Below are positions 59,784 to 64,000 of a DNA stretch of 64,000 nt, in pieces. The DNA lies in contig JAQFWX010000055.1 in the NCBI GenBank assembly GCA_027605045.1, positions 1 through 64,000 on the forward strand, given 5' to 3'. Numbering within the stretch: position 1 is the first letter of the stretch; each line of letters starts with the position of its first letter. The notes under the pieces are model-generated. The model searched no databases. It worked only from the letters and a program-made list of their open reading frames with translations, and was not told where the DNA came from. The translations under genes were made by a program, and so were the position numbers. Source of the DNA: Phallus indusiatus. Its lineage: Eukaryota > Basidiomycota > Agaricomycetes > Phallales > Phallaceae.

Positions 59784-61718
59784 ATGGCTCTCTTACGCTT
59801 TGCGGCGTTTGCCTCGAGCTCGCTGCGATTCTCACATATTCGACGAACATTCAAGTCATTCGCAATACCTCCAGGTTTGAACTATCCACTGTAATGATAA
59901 TTGTCATTACTAAATAAATACCTGACATCCAGACCATGACTACTTCCGTCATAGCGGCAATACGTGGTTGTTCAATGCTGAAAAGCGTATGTATTCTTTT
60001 TCAATATTATTAAACCGTGATGACCCCATTGTAATAAGAACACGCCAATCGCTATCTCGAGTTCAATGTTTCCGCGTTGATTGACGAGGCTGTTTGTGCT
60101 GCTAACGCATCGTCATGCGTGCACTTCTCCAAGCTACGGGATGGTATTTATTTTTTCTTCACTTCTCTCAGGACTCTATTACTATACTTTCTCAGAGACG
60201 GCAAATAGACTGTTTGAGATCACGTTAGACAACGGACAAGAACTCATCGCAAAACTTCCATATCCCTTTGCTGGCCCCGCCCATTACACCACGGCTAGCG
60301 AGGTGGCAACGATGCAGTTTATGAGGGAGTCGCTCGATCTTCCGGTCCCAGAGGTCTTGGCTTGGTCCTCTCAATCTGAAAGCACACCTGTCAAATCTGA
60401 GTTCATAATTATGGAAAAGCTAGAAGGAAAACATTTAGGTGACGTTTGGGACGACCTTAGGCCAGTTGAAGTCGCGCAAATCATACAAGGAATAGTCGAA
60501 GTCGAACGTCGTATGACAGAAACGTCTTTTCACGCCTTGGGAAGTCTCTATTATATCAAAGATATTCCTCATGATATCCGATCTATCCGATTATCTGGAT
60601 ACGGTCCCAGTGACGAGCTTTATTGTATTGGACCCTCCGTTGACCGTCGATTCTGGCGCAATGGACGTGGAGAACTCGACATCGATAGAGGTCCTTGTGA
60701 GTTGATTTTATAAACAGCTGCGGTTTTTAAAGTAAACTTCTTTATTATAATATCAGGGCACCGCTTCACCGACTATACTCGATCTGTGATCAACTGTGAA
60801 ATTGCTTGGTTGAAGAAATACGCCAAACCTCATCGACGGGACAGTCCGTTATTTCGTTCAGAGACTGAAAATGACCCGGAAACACATATCAAACTTTTGG
60901 AGAAATATTCGCTTGTTTCTCGCTCTATGAACCCTGTTCAAGAATTTAATTACCTCAGACTTTGGCATCCGCACCTTCACAGCCACAGTATTCTCGTCTC
61001 TCCAATTGATGGACAATATCGCATTACCGGAATCTTGGATTGGCAAGGAGCCTGTATCGAGCTTCTCTTAGTGATAGCCAGAAATATTCCCGAGTGTTTG
61101 TCTCCACCAGGCAAATATGTTCCGGTAGAATGCGAAAGCTTTGGTCAAGTCTGCGAAGACTTTGAGTTACCCAATAATTATCATTCTCTTACCAGGGCAC
61201 AGCAAGCGGAAGCAGAAAAGGAACTTGATGCAGTGAGGAGATACAACGAATATCTTATACTCACCGAGGAGCATAATCCTTCTCTTCACGAACATCGAGC
61301 ACTCGTAGAAGCTCATCTGGGTACATTTCCTTTGCAATGGGCTTCGATGACGTGGGATCTCAGTACTGCCGAATTCGAAAACGCACTAATTATGATACGT
61401 GAACTTTGGAAACTCAGTATATCACCGAATAAAGAATGTCCCATTTCGTTCTCGGATTCGGAAATAGCGGCTAATAAATCTACAATGGACCGTTTCAATC
61501 AACACCGCGACGCCTGGCATTCACACTGGGAAATAGGCATTGAATGTGATGGACAGGTTTCGCAGGACAAGTTGGAAGAAGCGCGAAGGTCCATGGAGGT
61601 TGCCCGAGAAAAGTATTTGGAAAGTCTCCCCGAGTCTGAGCGGGAAGATGCGCGACGACAGTGGCCTTTCCAGGATGGTGCTTTTTCTTATACCGCCGAA
61701 ACTTGTCGACCTCCTTAG
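59784..61718 (+). CDS. AIM9-like mitochondrial APH-fold protein, probable pseudokinase
   Basis: Five exons (59784-59874, 59933-59986, 60039-60143, 60196-60696, 60757-61718) join exactly to 570 residues. The N-terminus MALLRFAAFASSSLRFSH is Arg/Ser-rich without acidic residues, as in mitochondrial presequences. Family landmarks: DYFRHSGNTWLFNAEK, NRYLEFNVSALIDEA, ELIAKLPYPFAGP (ATP-site Lys), TASEVATMQFM (Glu), EFIIMEKLEGK, then CIGPSVDRRFW and ELDIDRGPWHRF. This is the architecture of yeast AIM9 and its many basidiomycete relatives, whose substrates are unknown. The catalytic loop reads LWHPHLHSHSILV where the family usually has LWHPDLH..N: Asp is His and Asn is Ser. The later metal-binding Asp (ILDWQGA) remains. 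Alternative start ATGs would lose the presequence. Confidence 0.88.
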
Positions 61719-62648
61719 ATTACGATTGCTAGTATTTGACCGACATAGAAACGTAACTCATATGCTCACCACTCATTAGATTTTTCAAAATGTATTCATT
61801 GTAGTATCACCACTCATCATACGCATAATATTAAGTAAATAATAGTGCAGCGAACGGTAGAACGAAGAATAACTTGAATGGTGTGATCTCGTCCCTGTTT
61901 TTGAATTATTTACCGGGAATCCCTAAAACCATCAAAATGAGATGTTGTCGGTGAATAATTTCCGGGTAATAGAGAGAAATGAAAAGCGTACATCAAAGAA
62001 AAAAAATCACAATAAAGAGCTTAACGTTTGAGTAGTAGCGGCATGACAAACGGTAAAGATGTTCTGCAGCCATTTCTTAGAACAAATTTAGTCTGAAAAT
62101 GGCTCCGAGTTTTAATGAACTCCCGTCCTGAGCGACATCGGCAGGTTGGCTGTGTCTTTCGTCTGTCATATTGACGTGGCACGTACTTACTTGGCACTGC
62201 AAAAGATTATTGTGCAGGGTTGGTGCTGAAAATGAAATCTTCTTTGTTTTATTTCAAAGCTGATGCACGTGCGGAACGATCGTGTAACAGGGAGTCCGAA
62301 TAAATAAATCCTCGGCTAATTTGTAACTTGATGTTCTAGAACTCAAGTACTCAAATCTCATCGACATCGATCATCGATTTGAAGTCTTAGAAATAGTTAT
62401 AGAAGAATGTGTTCTTTCAAACTTGCCGCGTTCTCATCTTATCCTCCCTCCCTCTACTTTAAGGGATCAAGAGATCCATTCGGACGGTCGCTTACGATCA
62501 GTTCACTTTTTCATATCAGACGGAATGTATTGTCAAGTACAACACAAAAGTAATTTTCTCAATCTTTTGCGTCCTTATCCTTTTTTGTAAATAGAAAACA
62601 GTCCGGACCAGATGTATCGCTGGGTGGCAGATTTCGAAAAGGAGACGG
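61719..62648. other. Convergent intergenic region, no gene seen
   Basis: AT-rich 3' flank of the AIM9-like gene (plus) and of the next gene (minus); no coding signal. Confidence 0.5.
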
Positions 62649-63440
62649 ATTAGGCTATAACAGCGTCAATGAACGCATGTACAGTGAAGGACCGAGAGAT
62701 GTCACATACAGGTGGTGGAGGGTAACCCGACGCTATCCTCAACATACGATTCAAAATATTAGTCTGTGATTGAAGCTGAAAAAGGGGAAGTAAACACAAA
62801 GCGATGATTGAGATGGATGAAGCACACAGAAAAAAACATACAGTGTTTCCTGGTCTTGGTTTTAAAACCGGTGGGCGGGGGTAAGGGTTGATGAGATGGG
62901 TCGTAAACGAAGTACGATCTACGAGTTCAGCATCCTGTAAGTAATCTTGAAGATATTCCGCATGGGAATTTTGCTACTCGGAAAATTGCAGAATGAATGG
63001 AATTGAAGAGTTTTTTGTTTTTTTTTGTTTTGCTTACGCGATGCCACTCATTATACCCGTCAAAATTTTCACGGAGCTGCTGTAAGGCAGTTAAGTCGAC
63101 GTCAATGGCGTCGGCTGGGGTCTCTCTGAACTGAGAGTACTGGGGTAGCGGTAATGAGAGGATGCAAACACGTTAGAGGATTGGGTCTTACTGTCGCATT
63201 GGATTCTTCATTGTTGAAGTAACCTTCATTGTACAGCGAATCATAGTCCGCTAAAACCTCCTCCGTCGTCACAATGCACTCGGTATTATTATCCTTCGGT
63301 GCAATCTCTGATTCTTTTTTCTGAGGCGTATCGCCTGAGTCGGGATATTCAAAATCCACATCCATTGGGGTATACCAGGATGCGGAGGGTTGGGAAATGG
63401 CCGGGGGTTGCTGTTTGCCTTTGTTGACGGTGGAGAACAT
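62649..63440 (-). CDS. Hypothetical acidic protein, multi-exon
   Basis: From an ATG at 63440: MFSTVNKGKQQPPAISQPSA, MDVDFEYPDSGDTPQKK, EEVLADYDSLYNEGYFNNEE. Introns beginning GTAAGA, GTAAGC and GTATGT then link to YSQFRETPADAIDVDLTALQ, QLRENFDGYNEWHR, DAELVDRTSFTTHLINPYPR, and LQSQTNILNRMLRIASGYPP, ending at a TAA (62649-62651). The exons join without stops, which supports a real gene. I do not recognise the family; the long final intron-free tail (FIDAVIA) is tentative. No signal peptide or membrane segment. Confidence 0.65.
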
Positions 63441-63554
63441 GTCAAAAAGTGAGGTCGGGAAATTCACTGATCAGAGATCGGAAAAAGCATTGCCCTTTTA
63501 AAGAGTTTGAAAGCGAGAATTGGACAAGTGGGTTGCAGAGGACATCGACCGCTG

Positions 63555-63589
63555 CTGGACACGTCAGTCCTCAGACTGACAGTGTCCAG
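63555..63589. other. GC-rich hairpin
   Basis: CTGGACACGTCAGTC (63555-63569) pairs with GACTGACAGTGTCCAG (63574-63589), one base bulged, with a 4-nt loop. Upstream of the minus-strand gene; may be a fold-back remnant or an operator-like palindrome. Confidence 0.7.
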
Positions 63590-64000
63590 TGGTATAAGGC
63601 GGACGGACACTGGACGAGGCTCGAGCTTGTTTTTCAGGGGACACCGTGATTCTAGAACGCGTATGAGAGCACGAATTTCTTGGACGTGCTATGATGAGGT
63701 ATGTACGATGTTTCCCCCAATTGCTCGTTTTTCTTAATCTTAAACGTAGATGGCGATTCGAAGCATGTGCAACATGGATATTGCATCCACCTGGTTAATC
63801 GAGCTTGTCGCCAGCGTATAATTAACAGTTGTTGTAAGCTTCGATGCTTTGGCTTTAAATTACTACTAGTGTAGAATGTCACTGAAAAAAATAAAGAAAC
63901 TCAATCTCAAGACGCACAAATGCTTTTTCGGGCTGTACCTATAGTACTCAAATAGTACTTCATTTTCTAGATCCGTGTATACCTCGAGTTCACTAAATGT

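Overview
This window looks like nuclear DNA of a mushroom-forming basidiomycete (Agaricomycetes). The evidence is intron-dense genes with introns mostly of 45-85 nt, a class I hydrophobin, basidiomycete-type DUF6532 and DUF6534 proteins, a CBM50/LysM membrane protein, fungal APH/AIM9-like kinases and a SKI3 homologue. There are no rRNA genes, no tRNA genes I could recognise, and no CRISPR. Families are assigned by reading motifs and exon phases by eye; no database search was possible.

Layout. 1-2.5 kb: an intron-containing gene whose helical C-terminal region vaguely resembles the AF4/FMR2 C-terminal homology domain. 2.5-10.6 kb: a long gene-poor stretch. 10.6-15.3 kb: a membrane-anchored Smr-domain protein and a DUF6534 multi-pass membrane protein. 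15.8-27.3 kb: three head-to-tail VIT-VWA paralogues on the minus strand (copies A, B and C), each about 3.3-3.7 kb. A 93-bp MITE lies upstream of copy A, and its empty site is preserved upstream of B and C. Copy A also has a weakened TATA box, a lost MIDAS aspartate and a lost ancestral stop codon. 27.6-30.1 kb: a LysM membrane protein and an APH-family kinase-like gene, divergently transcribed. 30.2-34 kb: a strong hairpin and a roughly 1.57-kb non-autonomous transposon-like element with perfect 14-bp inverted ends. 34.1-37.6 kb: a proline-rich hypothetical gene, a DUF6532 gene and a class I hydrophobin. 40.4-48.2 kb: a dual-specificity phosphatase (CDKN3/KAP-like active site) and SKI3, the TPR scaffold of the Ski complex. 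48.2-49.6 kb: a diverged tandem pair of tiny unknown genes. 52.8-54.1 kb: a glutathione S-transferase. 54.5-61.7 kb: a (GGTTA)8 tract, scattered degenerate pieces of an AIM9-like gene and a VIT pseudogene around a large inverted duplication (arms of about 0.9-1.1 kb), then the intact AIM9-like gene, whose catalytic loop has lost its Asp and Asn. 62.6-63.4 kb: a five-exon-style hypothetical gene on the minus strand.

Most single genes (SKI3, GST, Smr, phosphatase, hydrophobin) are unrelated housekeeping or cell-surface functions. The biologically interesting content is the accessory material: the young, already diverging VIT-VWA array with one decaying member, and the palindromic, pseudogene-rich block beside the AIM9-like pseudokinase candidate. 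A VIT relic sits head-to-head with the AIM9-like gene, so that block and the array share a gene family. I see no direct evidence that they work together as one system.
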